DNA from: Neotamlana sargassicola
GTDB lineage: Bacteria > Bacteroidota > Bacteroidia > Flavobacteriales > Flavobacteriaceae
Assembly: GCF_020523965.1 (NCBI RefSeq)
Contig: NZ_JAJAPX010000005.1
Location: forward strand, 186,001 to 250,000
DNA: 64,000 nt
Reading direction: 5' to 3'
A program made the translations under genes and the position numbers. This document shows, in pieces, positions 6,945 to 16,568 of the stretch (positions are counted from its first letter, which is position 1; every line of letters starts with the position of its first letter). Under the pieces are notes generated by a model. The model was not told the origin of the DNA and made no database searches. It saw nothing but the letters and a program-made list of their open reading frames with translations.

Positions 6945-7631
6945 TTAAAATAAGTCGTTTAATTCTTCCAATTGATTTTTGTATTTATTACCAATGGGAA
7001 GTTCAATAAAATCTAATGTAATTTTATCTTTTTCTACAGATTTAATTCGGGTTGCCGAAATAATGTACGATTTATGAATACGTATAAAATGTTTACAATG
7101 TATTTTTTTTAAAACGTTGGTCATGGTAGATCGGGCCACGATATTCTTGTTTGATTCTAGGTGAATTTTCACATAGTCGTTCATGGCTTCAATATATTGT
7201 ATGTCAGATAGCTTTATTCTGTTTAGTTTGTAGTCTGCTCTAATTTTAAGGTATTTGTGCTCGCAATTTTCATCATCCTCTTTATTATTTTTAACACGAT
7301 TAATGGCTTCAATAAATCGGTCTTTAGAAAATGGTTTTAGTAAATAATCTGTTGCGTTAACATTAAAACCTTCAACAGCAAACTCGCTAAAGGCTGTGGT
7401 GAAAATAACATGAACATTTTGGTTTAAAGCTTTGTAAAAGTTTATGCCATTTACATTAGGCATTTTTATGTCTAGAAAAATAACATCTACAGGAAAATTA
7501 TTTAAATATTTTTTTGCCTTGTTAGGGTTGGTAAATGTTTTTACCAACTTTATATAGTCAATGGCCTTACAATATTCTTCAATAATTGTGAGAGCGAGTG
7601 GTTCATCGTCAATGGCAACAGCTTTTATCAT
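6945..7631 (-). CDS. LytTR-family response regulator
   Basis: This is a 228-residue two-component regulator. The receiver domain (residues 1-120) has the acidic pair DDE near 8-10, the phospho-acceptor Asp54 in FLDIKMP, a conserved Thr in VIFTTAFSEFAVEGF and Lys in LLKPFSK. After a short linker rich in Asn/Glu comes a LytTR DNA-binding domain (about 130-228) with YIEAMNDYVKIHL, RSTMTNVLKKI, FIRIHKSYIIS and a final LPIGNKYK. It binds DNA as a dimer through beta-strands. The start overlaps the kinase stop by 4 bases, so the pair is co-translated. Confidence 0.95.
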   Translation of the reverse strand: MIKAVAIDDEPLALTIIEEYCKAIDYIKLVKTFTNPNKAKKYLNNFPVDVIFLDIKMPNVNGINFYKALNQNVHVIFTTAFSEFAVEGFNVNATDYLLKPFSKDRFIEAINRVKNNKEDDENCEHKYLKIRADYKLNRIKLSDIQYIEAMNDYVKIHLESNKNIVARSTMTNVLKKIHCKHFIRIHKSYIISATRIKSVEKDKITLDFIELPIGNKYKNQLEELNDLF

Positions 7632-8695
7632 GCTAGGTTTAAGTCTAAATTTACTTTATAAGTTTGGTCTTGTTTAGCGATTACTAGTTTGTGCTTATTT
7701 GGGTAAAAAAGGTTTAATTGGCTTTTTGTGTTACTAATTCCTTTTTTGGTAGTAAAAGGTATGTTGGGGTTTACAATATTGTTTTTAACTTCTAAATTTA
7801 AATTATTTTTATTTAATGTAAGGCTTATCGTAATTTCTGAGCTATTTTCGGTATCTGAGCCATATTTAAAGGCATTTTCTACTAAACAAATTAAAATAAA
7901 TGGCGAAACTTTATAGTTTTTAAAATCCCCAGTAAAGTGTGTCGTAATTTTTGTTTTATTGGTTAATCTAAGTCTTTGTAAATCTATAAATGCATTTATT
8001 ATTTGTACGTCTTTATCTAAATTTACAAAATTGTTACCACTTTCTGTTGTGGCATAACGCATTAGTTCAGATAGTTTTAAAATGGCACTTGGAGCATCGT
8101 CGGACTTTGTTAATACTAACGCATATAAACTGTTTAAAGTATTAAATAAAAAATGTGGGTTTATTTGCGCTTTTAAATACGCTATTTCTGCTTTAAGCTT
8201 TTCGTTTTTTATTTTATTGGCTTGTTCGCTAACTCTTAAAAACGCAGATAAAAAAAACACACCAAGAAATTGCATTAAATGGCTGTCTTTAGAGACTAAA
8301 TGCCTTAAAACAGGGTGATTTTTTATGTATTGAAAGTCGGGGTTTTGCATGTGTCGAGGTGGGTGCGGTGGTTTTTGTAGTCCAGCTATTAATTCGTTGT
8401 GAATTATAAATTTTGGAATTTGCAGAACCAAAAAATAACACATTAATCCGGTTAAAAATAAATATACCCAGTGCTTAGGAATATAAAATTTAGGAATAAT
8501 AAAGTAGTAGCTAAAAAAGAAAAATAAGGTTAGTAAAAAATAGCTTATAAAATTTCTTAAAAATGGAGCAAATGTAAACATAGCCCATCCTTTTACTATT
8601 TCTGGCGATGTAAAAACAGGAATAGTAAGTAAACCAAATCCTATTAAAATGTTAACTAGTAATTTTTCATTTTTCATAATGGTGCTATGCTGCAT
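7628..8695 (-). CDS. LytS-type sensor histidine kinase
   Basis: This is a 355-residue membrane kinase. The first 150 residues carry four hydrophobic segments and no recognisable ligand-binding domain. A short coiled coil follows (EQANKIKNEKLKAEIAYLK), then the His_kinase motif AQINPHFLFNTLNSLYAL with the phosphorylated His, and an HATPase_c domain with an N-box (CLVENAFKYG) and a G-box (KKGISNTKSQL). This is the LytS/YehU class that works with LytTR regulators, and its partner follows directly with a 4-base overlap. The signal is unknown. An ATG six codons later (MKNEKLLVN) is an equally good start. Confidence 0.95.
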   Translation of the reverse strand: MQHSTIMKNEKLLVNILIGFGLLTIPVFTSPEIVKGWAMFTFAPFLRNFISYFLLTLFFFFSYYFIIPKFYIPKHWVYLFLTGLMCYFLVLQIPKFIIHNELIAGLQKPPHPPRHMQNPDFQYIKNHPVLRHLVSKDSHLMQFLGVFFLSAFLRVSEQANKIKNEKLKAEIAYLKAQINPHFLFNTLNSLYALVLTKSDDAPSAILKLSELMRYATTESGNNFVNLDKDVQIINAFIDLQRLRLTNKTKITTHFTGDFKNYKVSPFILICLVENAFKYGSDTENSSEITISLTLNKNNLNLEVKNNIVNPNIPFTTKKGISNTKSQLNLFYPNKHKLVIAKQDQTYKVNLDLNLA

Positions 8696-8783
8696 TTATT
8701 CAATAGCTTGCTTAAAAAAATAGTTTGATAGTCAGAAAGTTATAAAATATGATGTATTAAAACAATAAGTAGAGGTATTAAAT

Positions 8784-10346
8784 TTAATCGCCTTCGGTAA
8801 ATGTTGTATGCTGATAAGCGCCTATATCTGGGGAAGCAGTTCTATCTTCATTTAAAATATCGAAAGGTACTTGGTTTGCAAATAGGGCAGCGCCTTGATT
8901 AATAGCCTGAGAATCTGCGCCAATAATAAACTGGTTGGTAGCAGTATCTTTAAAATCTGGCTCACGATTAAAAATAATGTTTTCGTATAATTCGGTATTA
9001 TCAAAATTATAATTATCCCCAGTAAAATTATTGCTAGTATCGTTAAAACGGATTAAACAATTGGTGAATTTAAAATTGAAATCGATAGCGTCGTCCTCAA
9101 TTTCTTCTAGCTGAAACTCGGTGTTATCGTTGCCATAAATTATGCAATTATTAAAATTGGCTTCGGTTAAATTAGCGAGTGTAGCATTGTTGTCTTCATC
9201 TAAAATAAAATTATTTAGTAAAACTGCTGGATATTGCCTAAAACCATTATTCCAATAATTAACTAATGTGGCATGTGTAAAATTGTATTTTCCGCCAATG
9301 GTTCCAGCAAACGATGATTGTCCGCTATTATTTATAACCAAATTTTCTGCAGCTATAGAGGTGTTTCTACCAAAAATACCAAAGGCACTGGAATTGTAAA
9401 TTTGCGAGTTGCTAATGTTAAGTTTGTTATTAATGGTGTTTGGGTTGCCGTCGCTTAATACGCCAATAGTTGCATTTTTTATGGTTAAATAATTAATGCT
9501 GTTGTTAACACTGCCATCTAACAGCCAAATGGTTCCCCATTGTCCTGGTACATCGGCAAAAAGAGGTTCTAAACGGTCGCCTTCAAAAATTACTTCATTT
9601 TCAAGAGTTTCTTGATCTGAGCTTAATTCACCATTAATTTGTAACGATGCATTGTTAGACACAATAATGCCAGAATCTGCATGAAAATGCACACGCGAGC
9701 CAGCCTCAATGGTTAAGGTTTGGTTTTCCGGCACGGTAGCAAACCCATAGATAACGTAGGGTTTTTGGTTTGTAAATGTGAGCTCTTCTGGTAGTAATTC
9801 GCGTCCTTGTAACTCGGTTTCAATTAATTCTCCACCAATATTTAATGTTAATGTTTCAATAACTTTGGTGGTATTATCTCTATCTGGGTAAATAAAAATA
9901 GCATCTTGAACCAATGTAACAAGTTCGACTTCTTGAAGATTTGCGCCAGAGTCGAATTCAATTTTGTCGGTATATAAAAAAGAAATTTCGGAGTTGCTAA
10001 AATCGTTATAATCTATGGTTGTTTCAATAAAAATAAATAAGCTATCCTTTGCAAGGAGTTCTACATTTTCAAACGATTTTCCCGCAATGCCATCGACACT
10101 TAACCTGTAGTTTGAAGCATCTCCTAAGGCTAATTTAACCGAAGGAATTAAAATATCGTTATCGCTTTTGTTATAAACTTTTAAGTTATAAGTGCTCGAC
10201 CCAATGTTTGTGAAAACGGTATCTAAATACACCGTGTCTTTAGAAAATTGAAGTGTTCCTGTGCTTGCAGAAAACTCAAAATCTTTTCGGCAAGAGCTCC
10301 AAAGCATTAAAAAGCATAAGGTTAAAGCAAAATAGATATAACGCAT
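8784..10346 (-). CDS. Large exported lipoprotein with parallel beta-helix
   Basis: This is a 520-residue lipoprotein; the signal peptide ends at SSC-RKDF (Cys19). The N-terminal part (25-200) resembles an immunoglobulin-like beta-sandwich with LQFSKDTVYLDTVFTNIGSS, as in ASPM/SPD-2-like domains. From about residue 195 (PYVIYGFATVPENQTLTIEAGSRVHF) the rest is a right-handed parallel beta-helix with many N-x-x-I repeats and a conserved ending, NEDRTASPDIGAYQ. That ending is common in Bacteroidota surface proteins related to polysaccharide lyases, but no catalytic residues can be identified. It is probably surface-exposed. It is a lone gene, divergent from the tRNA. Confidence 0.8.
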   Translation of the reverse strand: MRYIYFALTLCFLMLWSSCRKDFEFSASTGTLQFSKDTVYLDTVFTNIGSSTYNLKVYNKSDNDILIPSVKLALGDASNYRLSVDGIAGKSFENVELLAKDSLFIFIETTIDYNDFSNSEISFLYTDKIEFDSGANLQEVELVTLVQDAIFIYPDRDNTTKVIETLTLNIGGELIETELQGRELLPEELTFTNQKPYVIYGFATVPENQTLTIEAGSRVHFHADSGIIVSNNASLQINGELSSDQETLENEVIFEGDRLEPLFADVPGQWGTIWLLDGSVNNSINYLTIKNATIGVLSDGNPNTINNKLNISNSQIYNSSAFGIFGRNTSIAAENLVINNSGQSSFAGTIGGKYNFTHATLVNYWNNGFRQYPAVLLNNFILDEDNNATLANLTEANFNNCIIYGNDNTEFQLEEIEDDAIDFNFKFTNCLIRFNDTSNNFTGDNYNFDNTELYENIIFNREPDFKDTATNQFIIGADSQAINQGAALFANQVPFDILNEDRTASPDIGAYQHTTFTEGD

Positions 10347-10540
10347 TACAGTTCGTGTTTTATGTGATAAAAGTAAAACTTTCGACTTTAAATTTTAGTG
10401 TTTTGTGGTGTGAAATTCTAATAAAGCCAGTTAAATTTCCCCGTTTTTATGTGCTTTTACAGGTTTTTTATTTTGTAAAATACTGATTTCGTTTGTGTTA
10501 TTTGTTAAAAATATATAGAATTAAATTATTAAGAATTTTT

Positions 10541-10572
10541 TTTGGTTAGATTTGTAGTTAATTCTATATTTG
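10541..10572 (+). promoter_or_regulatory. Bacteroidota-type promoter of tRNA-Arg
   Basis: TTGG at 10542-10545, a 19-base spacer and TATATTTG at 10565-10572 match the TTG-N19-TAnnTTTG consensus of the primary Bacteroidota sigma factor exactly. The tRNA begins 30 bases downstream. Confidence 0.8.
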
Positions 10573-10601
10573 CGCACTGGAAAATTAAATTATAAATATC
10601 T

Positions 10602-10675
<74 letters not shown>

Positions 10676-10679
10676 CTTA

Positions 10680-10710
10680 AAGCCTTAACATTTATGTTGG
10701 GGCTTTTTTG
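10680..10710 (+). terminator. Terminator after tRNA-Arg
   Basis: A stem of AAGCC/GGCTT extended by AACAT/ATGTT is followed by a run of T (CTTTTTTG). It starts 5 bases past the tRNA end. Confidence 0.8.
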
Positions 10711-10774
10711 TTTTTAAGTGTCTATAAATTAATGATTGTGTTCTTATAAAAGGTGAATTAACAATTTACTATCT

Positions 10775-10882
10775 ATGACTGAATCAAAAAGAAGCCGCAA
10801 TATATTTTACATAACATGTATTTTTTGTATATACTTTTCTATTTCTGCGTTAATTAATGCCATGTATCTTTTACAGAGTTAA
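10775..10882 (+). CDS. Possible small membrane protein (35 aa)
   Basis: An ATG at 10775 opens a 35-codon frame: a short charged start (MTESKRSR) followed by one hydrophobic stretch rich in Ile, Phe, Tyr and Cys (NIFYITCIFCIYFSISALI) and a stop. This has the look of a single-pass membrane miniprotein. There is no homology I can recall and no clear promoter of its own, so it may be chance coding in AT-rich DNA. Confidence 0.3.
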   Translation: MTESKRSRNIFYITCIFCIYFSISALINAMYLLQS

Positions 10883-11243
10883 AAAGTAATATTTTTCCTG
10901 CTTTATCAGACATTTACTGTGATTGGTTAATTGAGTTTATGGAGTTTTTCTTAACCTAAAGAGATTTAAATTATGATATTTCTTCAAAAAAAGTAACTCA
11001 ATTTATAATAAATTCGTATCGTTTTTGTAGGGCTAATTATACGGTTGGTATTTGGCTTTTTTGTGAATAATTGATTTTTGACTATTAAAAATTTTTGGTT
11101 TGTGTTAAAAATGTATCAATAATTTTGAATAACACAAAATTGATTATCAATTTAATAATTTTGTCTATATAGCTTCTATTTTTTGCTTATATTATTGAAA
11201 GGCGGTAAAAACTGCTTTTAAACTAACTCAAAACTTAAAGTTT
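10883..11243. promoter_or_regulatory. Leader region of the ECF sigma gene with a candidate promoter
   Basis: There is no gene here. TTGG at 11095-11098 and TAATTTTG at 11120-11127, with a 21-base spacer, form a plausible promoter about 115 bases upstream of the sigma gene. A second TAATTTTG at 11156-11163 lacks a good upstream box. The leader ends CTAACTCAAAACTTAAAGTTT just before the ATG; a similar AACTCAACTCAAAAGT precedes susC. Confidence 0.35.
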
Positions 11244-11915
11244 ATGCAAGAATATGGAGAACTAGCGTTGGCTTTGGCTTTGGAAAATAATTTACATGTA
11301 AATGAAGATGTTTTTTCCAACACCAAAGAAACGAGTTTAAATAGCTTGAAAACTTCTACTAACGAAGATTTAAAAATATGGAAACGACTTATAAAAGGCG
11401 ATAAGTTGGCTCTTGGTGAACTCTACGATTTGTATATCGATGTTTTGTTTAACTACGGCATGTATCATTCTAAAGATAGAGGTTATGTTATGGATTGTAT
11501 TCATGATTTATTTTTAGATTTATACAAATACAGGAAAAACCTGGCGCTTACTAGTAATGTTAAATATTATTTGCTACAGTCTTTAAAGCGAAAAATAAAT
11601 AAAAAATATAAAGTAAAAGACAAGCCTTTTGAAGCCAGTGAATTTCAAACCAAACTAGATACTACTCCAAAAAATCATACCGACTCTTGCGAAAAGAAAA
11701 TAATAAGCGAAGAGCGTACTGCACATAGAAATAGTTCTTTAGCAAAGGCATTAAAAACCTTAACAGATAAACAACGAAGAGTGTTGTATTTAAGATTTAA
11801 CGAAGATAAATCTTATGAAGAAATTTCAGAAATCATGGGTATTTCTGTTGAAACAGCTCGAACTTCAATATATCGAGCTATAAAAGCATTGCGCAAACTT
11901 AATTTTTATTATTAG
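11244..11915 (+). CDS. FecI-like ECF RNA polymerase sigma factor
   Basis: This is a 223-residue sigma factor with an N-terminal extension of about 40 residues before region 2. Region 2 spans about 45-115 (LIKGDKLALGELYDLYID, then DCIHDLFLDLYKYRKNL, the -10 recognition and core-binding helices). Region 4 lies at 165-223 (LTDKQRRVLYLRFNEDKSYEEISEIMGISVETARTSIYRA), a helix-turn-helix for the -35 box. The next gene encodes its FecR anti-sigma and then SusC with an STN domain, so this factor should be released when the receptor binds its ligand and then transcribe the susCD locus. Confidence 0.95.
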   Translation: MQEYGELALALALENNLHVNEDVFSNTKETSLNSLKTSTNEDLKIWKRLIKGDKLALGELYDLYIDVLFNYGMYHSKDRGYVMDCIHDLFLDLYKYRKNLALTSNVKYYLLQSLKRKINKKYKVKDKPFEASEFQTKLDTTPKNHTDSCEKKIISEERTAHRNSSLAKALKTLTDKQRRVLYLRFNEDKSYEEISEIMGISVETARTSIYRAIKALRKLNFYY

Positions 11916-12022
11916 CAAAATAATGAAGTCTTTTTGTCTATAAAAAGCCCCTAGCTTACTTTAAATAAATGTGACCAACTAATATAGCTAAAAGCAAATA
12001 TTTAATGTTATTAAATTAAAAA

Positions 12023-13093
12023 ATGAAAGAGAAAGAATCATCTAAAATAAAAATATTACCAATTACAGAGCTTGAAAAAGTTGTGCTTAAAAATAAAATA
12101 ATGGCGTCTGTAGATGAGATTCCAAAACAAAAACGTAGAAATCGAATAGCATACAGTGTTGTTATGTGCTCGGTTATTTTGTTAGGAACTTGTTTTTTTA
12201 TGTTTAAAACAACTCCAGAAGCTTCAATAACGAAGTTTGTAAATGAATCTGGTAATATAAATGTTAACAATACTGGCGAGGTGGTTTTAGTATTGTCTGA
12301 AGGCCAAAGTGTTAATGTTACAGACGACTCCAAAGGTATAAACTATTCAAAATCTGGTGAAACCGTTGTTTTAGGAGATACAGAGCAATTACAGCAAAAC
12401 ACTCAAAAAAATAATAAAGTTCTATACAATACGCTGTTAGTTCCTTATGGGCGTCGCGGAAAAATTAAACTTTCAGATGGAAGTATAGTTTGGTTAAATT
12501 CAGGTTCTAAAATAGTATATCCAGCGGCATTTAATGGGAAGCGTCGCGAGGTTTATTTAGAAGGTGAAGCCATTTTTGATGTAGCACATAATAAAAGCAA
12601 ACCTTTTATAGTACTTTCCGAAAACCAAGAAGTAGAGGTGCTTGGTACTGTATTTTGCGTAACTAGTTATAAAGACGAAAAATTTACAAACACGGTATTA
12701 AAAAGTGGTAGTGTGAAAATTAGTTACAAAGAAAATTTGGCAGCTACAGACTTTACCGAAAAAATGAAAATTACACCTGGAACAAAAGCTAGTTTTAATA
12801 AAGGCACGAAAAGCATAATGTCTGAAAAAGTAAATGTAGATAATTACTTTTCTTGGCGCGATGGTATTTTAATATTTAAAAATAACAGTTTAAAATATAT
12901 TACAAAGCGTGTATCTAGATATTATAACGTAGATGTTGATATTTTAAATAATGACCTGGCAAACGAAACATTTTCAGGATATTTAGATTTAAATGAAAAT
13001 ATAGAAAGCGTGTTGCAGAATATTGCAGCTAGTACAGATATGATATATACTTTAAATAAGAATAAAATAATCATAAATCAAAAACAGCAATAA
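12023..13093 (+). CDS. FecR-family anti-sigma factor
   Basis: This is a 356-residue inner-membrane regulator. The cytoplasmic N-terminus (1-45) would hold the sigma factor; one membrane helix follows (about 44-62, YSVVMCSVILLGTCFFMF). The periplasmic part carries the FecR domain (about 135-245, with VPYGRRGKIKLSDGSIVWLNS and VEVLGTVFCV) and a C-terminal DUF4974 (about 275-356, SLKYITKRVSRYYNVDVDI ... FSGYLDLNENIESVL). In trans-envelope signalling the STN domain of the receptor touches this periplasmic part and triggers release of the sigma factor. It follows the sigma gene by about 100 bases. Confidence 0.95.
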   Translation: MKEKESSKIKILPITELEKVVLKNKIMASVDEIPKQKRRNRIAYSVVMCSVILLGTCFFMFKTTPEASITKFVNESGNINVNNTGEVVLVLSEGQSVNVTDDSKGINYSKSGETVVLGDTEQLQQNTQKNNKVLYNTLLVPYGRRGKIKLSDGSIVWLNSGSKIVYPAAFNGKRREVYLEGEAIFDVAHNKSKPFIVLSENQEVEVLGTVFCVTSYKDEKFTNTVLKSGSVKISYKENLAATDFTEKMKITPGTKASFNKGTKSIMSEKVNVDNYFSWRDGILIFKNNSLKYITKRVSRYYNVDVDILNNDLANETFSGYLDLNENIESVLQNIAASTDMIYTLNKNKIIINQKQQ

Positions 13094-13123
13094 ATGAAGA
13101 AAACTAAATTCTAAAATTAAAAA

Positions 13124-13153
13124 AGCTAGAAAATGCGGCAACATTTTCCAGCT
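13124..13153 (+). promoter_or_regulatory. Hairpin between fecR and susC
   Basis: AGCT-a-GAAAATG at 13124-13135 pairs with CATTTTC-c-AGCT at 13142-13153, giving 11 bp with one mismatch around a 6-base loop. It lies 30 bases past fecR and 58 before susC. There is no T-run after it, so it may attenuate transcription or protect an mRNA end rather than fully terminate. Confidence 0.55.
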
Positions 13154-13210
13154 ATTTAAAATTCAACATTGCTACATACGTAGTAACATTAATTAACTCA
13201 ACTCAAAAGT

Positions 13211-16200
13211 ATGAAAAAAAAATCAAGTTTAGATATTCTAGCTCTCATGAGAATATTTTTATTATTTCTTAGTATCGGACTTACATCGGTTTATGCGAAT
13301 ACCGTGTCAAGCCAATCGAAAATTGATATAGACGTACAAAGTATATCAATAGAACAGCTATTTACTAAAATTCAAAGTAGTAGTGATTATATCTTTTTTT
13401 ATAAAGACGATGTTGTGAAAACAACTAAAAAAGTGTCTTTAAAATTAAAAAATGCTTCTGTAAATAGTGTGTTAGATAAAGCCTTTATAAATACAGGGCT
13501 TGTTTATAGCATTGACGGTAAGCAAGTAGTTGTTAAAAAAAATACGGTCGCCGAAGTAAAAGAAGCTAAAGTTTCAAACGCTGATCAAGAAATTTTAATA
13601 ACAGGAACAATAACAGATGGGTCTGGTATGCCATTGCCAGGTGTAAATATTATTGTTAAGGGAACACAAATTGGTGCACAATCCGATTTTGATGGGAAAT
13701 ATAATATTTCTGTACCAAGTGTAGATAGTGTTTTAGAATTTACCTATGTAGGTATGGGAACACAGAGTATTGTTGTTGGTACACAAAAAGAAATTAATGT
13801 GACCATGAAAGAAAACACGGCCGAGTTAAACGAAATCGTAATTGTAGGTTATGGTAGACAAACCAAAGAGTCAATAACAGGGGCCGTTTCAGTTGTAAAA
13901 TCAGAGCAGTTAGAGCAAGCACCTACATCGTCTTTCGAACAATCACTACGCGGTAATGTAGCAGGTTTACAAGCGTCGTCATCCGATGGTGCGCCAGGTG
14001 CGAATACTCAAATTAGAATTAGAGGTATTGGTTCTATAAATGCATCAAGTGCTCCGCTTTACGTAATCGATGGTATTCCTATTTCTGCAGGAAGTCAAGC
14101 TTTAAACGATAACGACGGTGCCAGTTCTAACGTTATTAGTTCTTTAAATCCAAATGATATTGAGAGCATAAGTGTTTTAAAAGATGCCGCTTCTACAGCT
14201 ATTTATGGTTCTCGTGGAGCAAATGGTGTTATTTTAATTACAACAAAGCAAGGAAAATCTGGTAAGGCGGTAGTAGAGTTAAAAACACTTACAGGATTTA
14301 ACTCTCAAGCTTCAAAAGATATTTTAAAACCTTTAAATGCAGCACAATATACAGAATTGTTTATTGAGGGTTATGTAAACCAAGGCGATACTGTTGAAGA
14401 AGCACAAGCACGATTAGATGCTAGATACATTCAACAAATAAATCCTTTAACAGGTGAACCAACAGATACAAATTGGCTAGATGCTATTACACGTACGGGT
14501 GTTACGCAAAGCTACGATGTAAGTGTTAGAGGGGGTACAGATGATGTTAAATATTTCATGTCTGCTGGTTACATGGATCAAGAAGGTTATATTATTGGTT
14601 ATGGTTTTAAAAGATATAGCACGCGTGCAAATATTGATTATAAGGTTAATGATTATGTGTCAATTTCTAATAATTTAACTGTATCTGATATCAAATCGAG
14701 TACAGCGCCAGATGGAGGTTCTTGGAACAACCCTTTTAAAAATACATTAGAATTATCACCGCTAATTCCTATTTATGATGAAGAAGGACAATATAATGCT
14801 TTACATGCTTCGGCGAATTATTTTCCTATTGGTAGTAATCCCGTGGGAAGTTTAAGTGGAGACGATTTATGGGAAACAAAAACATTACGTGTTATCGATA
14901 ATTTTGCGGTTACAGTTACGCCTTTAACTAACTTAATTGTACGTTCGCAATGGAATTTTGATGTGTTTAGTATTGGTGAGTCTCAGTATTATAACCGTCG
15001 TTACGGTACAGGGTATAACACAAATGGTTATGCTTATGAAGGTTCTGTTTTAAGTAAAACTTGGGTCGGTACGCAAACTGTAGATTACACATTCGATTTT
15101 AATGATATTCATAGCATTAATGTTTTAGCTGGTTACGAAGCACAACAAACTTACAGAGAAACAAGTTGGGGGTCTGGTACAGATTTTCCTAATGACATTG
15201 TTAGAAATATAGGTAGTGCGGCTGCAGAATATGCTGTTGGTGGTTCAGACTCAGAGTACACGTTTAACTCTATGTTTACTAGAGCTAATTATAATTACGA
15301 TCGTAAATATTACTTATCGGGTAGTTTGCGTCGTGATGGATCTTCTAGATTTGGATCGGATAATCGCTACGGAATATTTTATTCTGTTGGAGCAAGTTGG
15401 AATGTTTCTAGAGAAAAATTCTTAGAAAATATGTCTTTTTTAAACTTGTTAAAAATAAGAAGTTCCTTTGGTGTTACGGGTAACGCTGGTATTGGTAATT
15501 TCGCATCGCAAGGTTTATATGGTTATGGGCAAGATTACGATGGTTCACCAGGAGGTAGTCCTTCACAATTAGGTAATCCAGAGTTAACATGGGAAACACA
15601 AGAAAACTTTAACGTTGGGGTAGATTTTGGATTATTCAATAAAATTAATGGTACAGTTGAATATTTTAATCGTGAATCATCAGATTTAATTTTAGATGTG
15701 CCTATTTCTCCAACAACTGGTTTTACAGAATTAACTCAAAATTTCGGTTCTATGAAAAATTCAGGACTTGAAATTACTTTAAATGCCGATATTATTTCTA
15801 AAAAAGATCTCAAGTGGAGTTTAGGTTTTAACACTACTTTCCTTAAAAATGAAATTACAGAATTAGTTGAAGATTATACCGATGGCGCATACAGACGCCA
15901 AGTAGGTCAAGATTTTCAATCTTACTACATGTATGGTTGGGCAGGTGTAGATCAAACCAATGGTTTACCACAATATTATACAGATGCTACAGAAACAACA
16001 ATTACAAACGATATTGGAGAGGCCGAACGTTATTTAATTGGTAAAAGCGGAACACCAGAATTTTACGGTGGTTTTAACTCATCTTTATCTTATAAAGGAT
16101 TTACCTTAGATGCTAATTTTATGTACTCTTACGGTAATGATTTATTTGATAGTAGAGCACGTGGATCTTTAGGAGATGGACGATTAACTCCAAGAAGTAC

Positions 16201-16552
16201 AGCTACCTATTTATATGAAAATAGATGGGTTGAAGGTAAAACAGATGCATTATTTCCACAATTTGTTTGGGGAGGGCAATCTGGTAGTAACCAAGCAAAT
16301 GTTTCCCGTTGGGTTTACGATGGTAGTTTTATCCGTTTAAAAGATTTAACATTAGCTTACAACTTCCCAGAAAAAATAACGTCTTTAGTACATCTTAGTT
16401 CTATTAGAATGTACGCTAGAGGTACAAACATTTTAACATGGACCAAGCATAAAGGGCTTTATATTGACCCTGAGCAAGCAATTGATGGTTCGTACTACGG
16501 ATTAACTCCGGCTATGAAAACTGTTTCATTAGGAATAGATGTTAAACTGTAA
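13211..16552 (+). CDS. SusC/RagA TonB-dependent outer-membrane receptor with STN domain
   Basis: This is a 1113-residue outer-membrane receptor. In order: a signal peptide (about 1-30); a secretin/TonB short N-terminal (STN) domain at about 37-108 (IDVQSISIEQLFTKIQ ... VLDKAFINTGLVY); a carboxypeptidase-like domain at about 127-205 (GTITDGSGMPLPGVNIIVKG); a plug domain (EIVIVGYGRQ, then SISVLKDAASTAIYGSRGAN), the SusC signature; and a beta-barrel to the end. With SusD as a lid it takes up substrates too large for porins, using TonB energy. The STN domain marks it as a signalling receptor for the FecR protein encoded just upstream. SusD follows with 16 bases between them. Confidence 0.97.
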   Translation: MKKKSSLDILALMRIFLLFLSIGLTSVYANTVSSQSKIDIDVQSISIEQLFTKIQSSSDYIFFYKDDVVKTTKKVSLKLKNASVNSVLDKAFINTGLVYSIDGKQVVVKKNTVAEVKEAKVSNADQEILITGTITDGSGMPLPGVNIIVKGTQIGAQSDFDGKYNISVPSVDSVLEFTYVGMGTQSIVVGTQKEINVTMKENTAELNEIVIVGYGRQTKESITGAVSVVKSEQLEQAPTSSFEQSLRGNVAGLQASSSDGAPGANTQIRIRGIGSINASSAPLYVIDGIPISAGSQALNDNDGASSNVISSLNPNDIESISVLKDAASTAIYGSRGANGVILITTKQGKSGKAVVELKTLTGFNSQASKDILKPLNAAQYTELFIEGYVNQGDTVEEAQARLDARYIQQINPLTGEPTDTNWLDAITRTGVTQSYDVSVRGGTDDVKYFMSAGYMDQEGYIIGYGFKRYSTRANIDYKVNDYVSISNNLTVSDIKSSTAPDGGSWNNPFKNTLELSPLIPIYDEEGQYNALHASANYFPIGSNPVGSLSGDDLWETKTLRVIDNFAVTVTPLTNLIVRSQWNFDVFSIGESQYYNRRYGTGYNTNGYAYEGSVLSKTWVGTQTVDYTFDFNDIHSINVLAGYEAQQTYRETSWGSGTDFPNDIVRNIGSAAAEYAVGGSDSEYTFNSMFTRANYNYDRKYYLSGSLRRDGSSRFGSDNRYGIFYSVGASWNVSREKFLENMSFLNLLKIRSSFGVTGNAGIGNFASQGLYGYGQDYDGSPGGSPSQLGNPELTWETQENFNVGVDFGLFNKINGTVEYFNRESSDLILDVPISPTTGFTELTQNFGSMKNSGLEITLNADIISKKDLKWSLGFNTTFLKNEITELVEDYTDGAYRRQVGQDFQSYYMYGWAGVDQTNGLPQYYTDATETTITNDIGEAERYLIGKSGTPEFYGGFNSSLSYKGFTLDANFMYSYGNDLFDSRARGSLGDGRLTPRSTATYLYENRWVEGKTDALFPQFVWGGQSGSNQANVSRWVYDGSFIRLKDLTLAYNFPEKITSLVHLSSIRMYARGTNILTWTKHKGLYIDPEQAIDGSYYGLTPAMKTVSLGIDVKL

Positions 16553-16568
16553 ATTAAAAAAAAGACTT

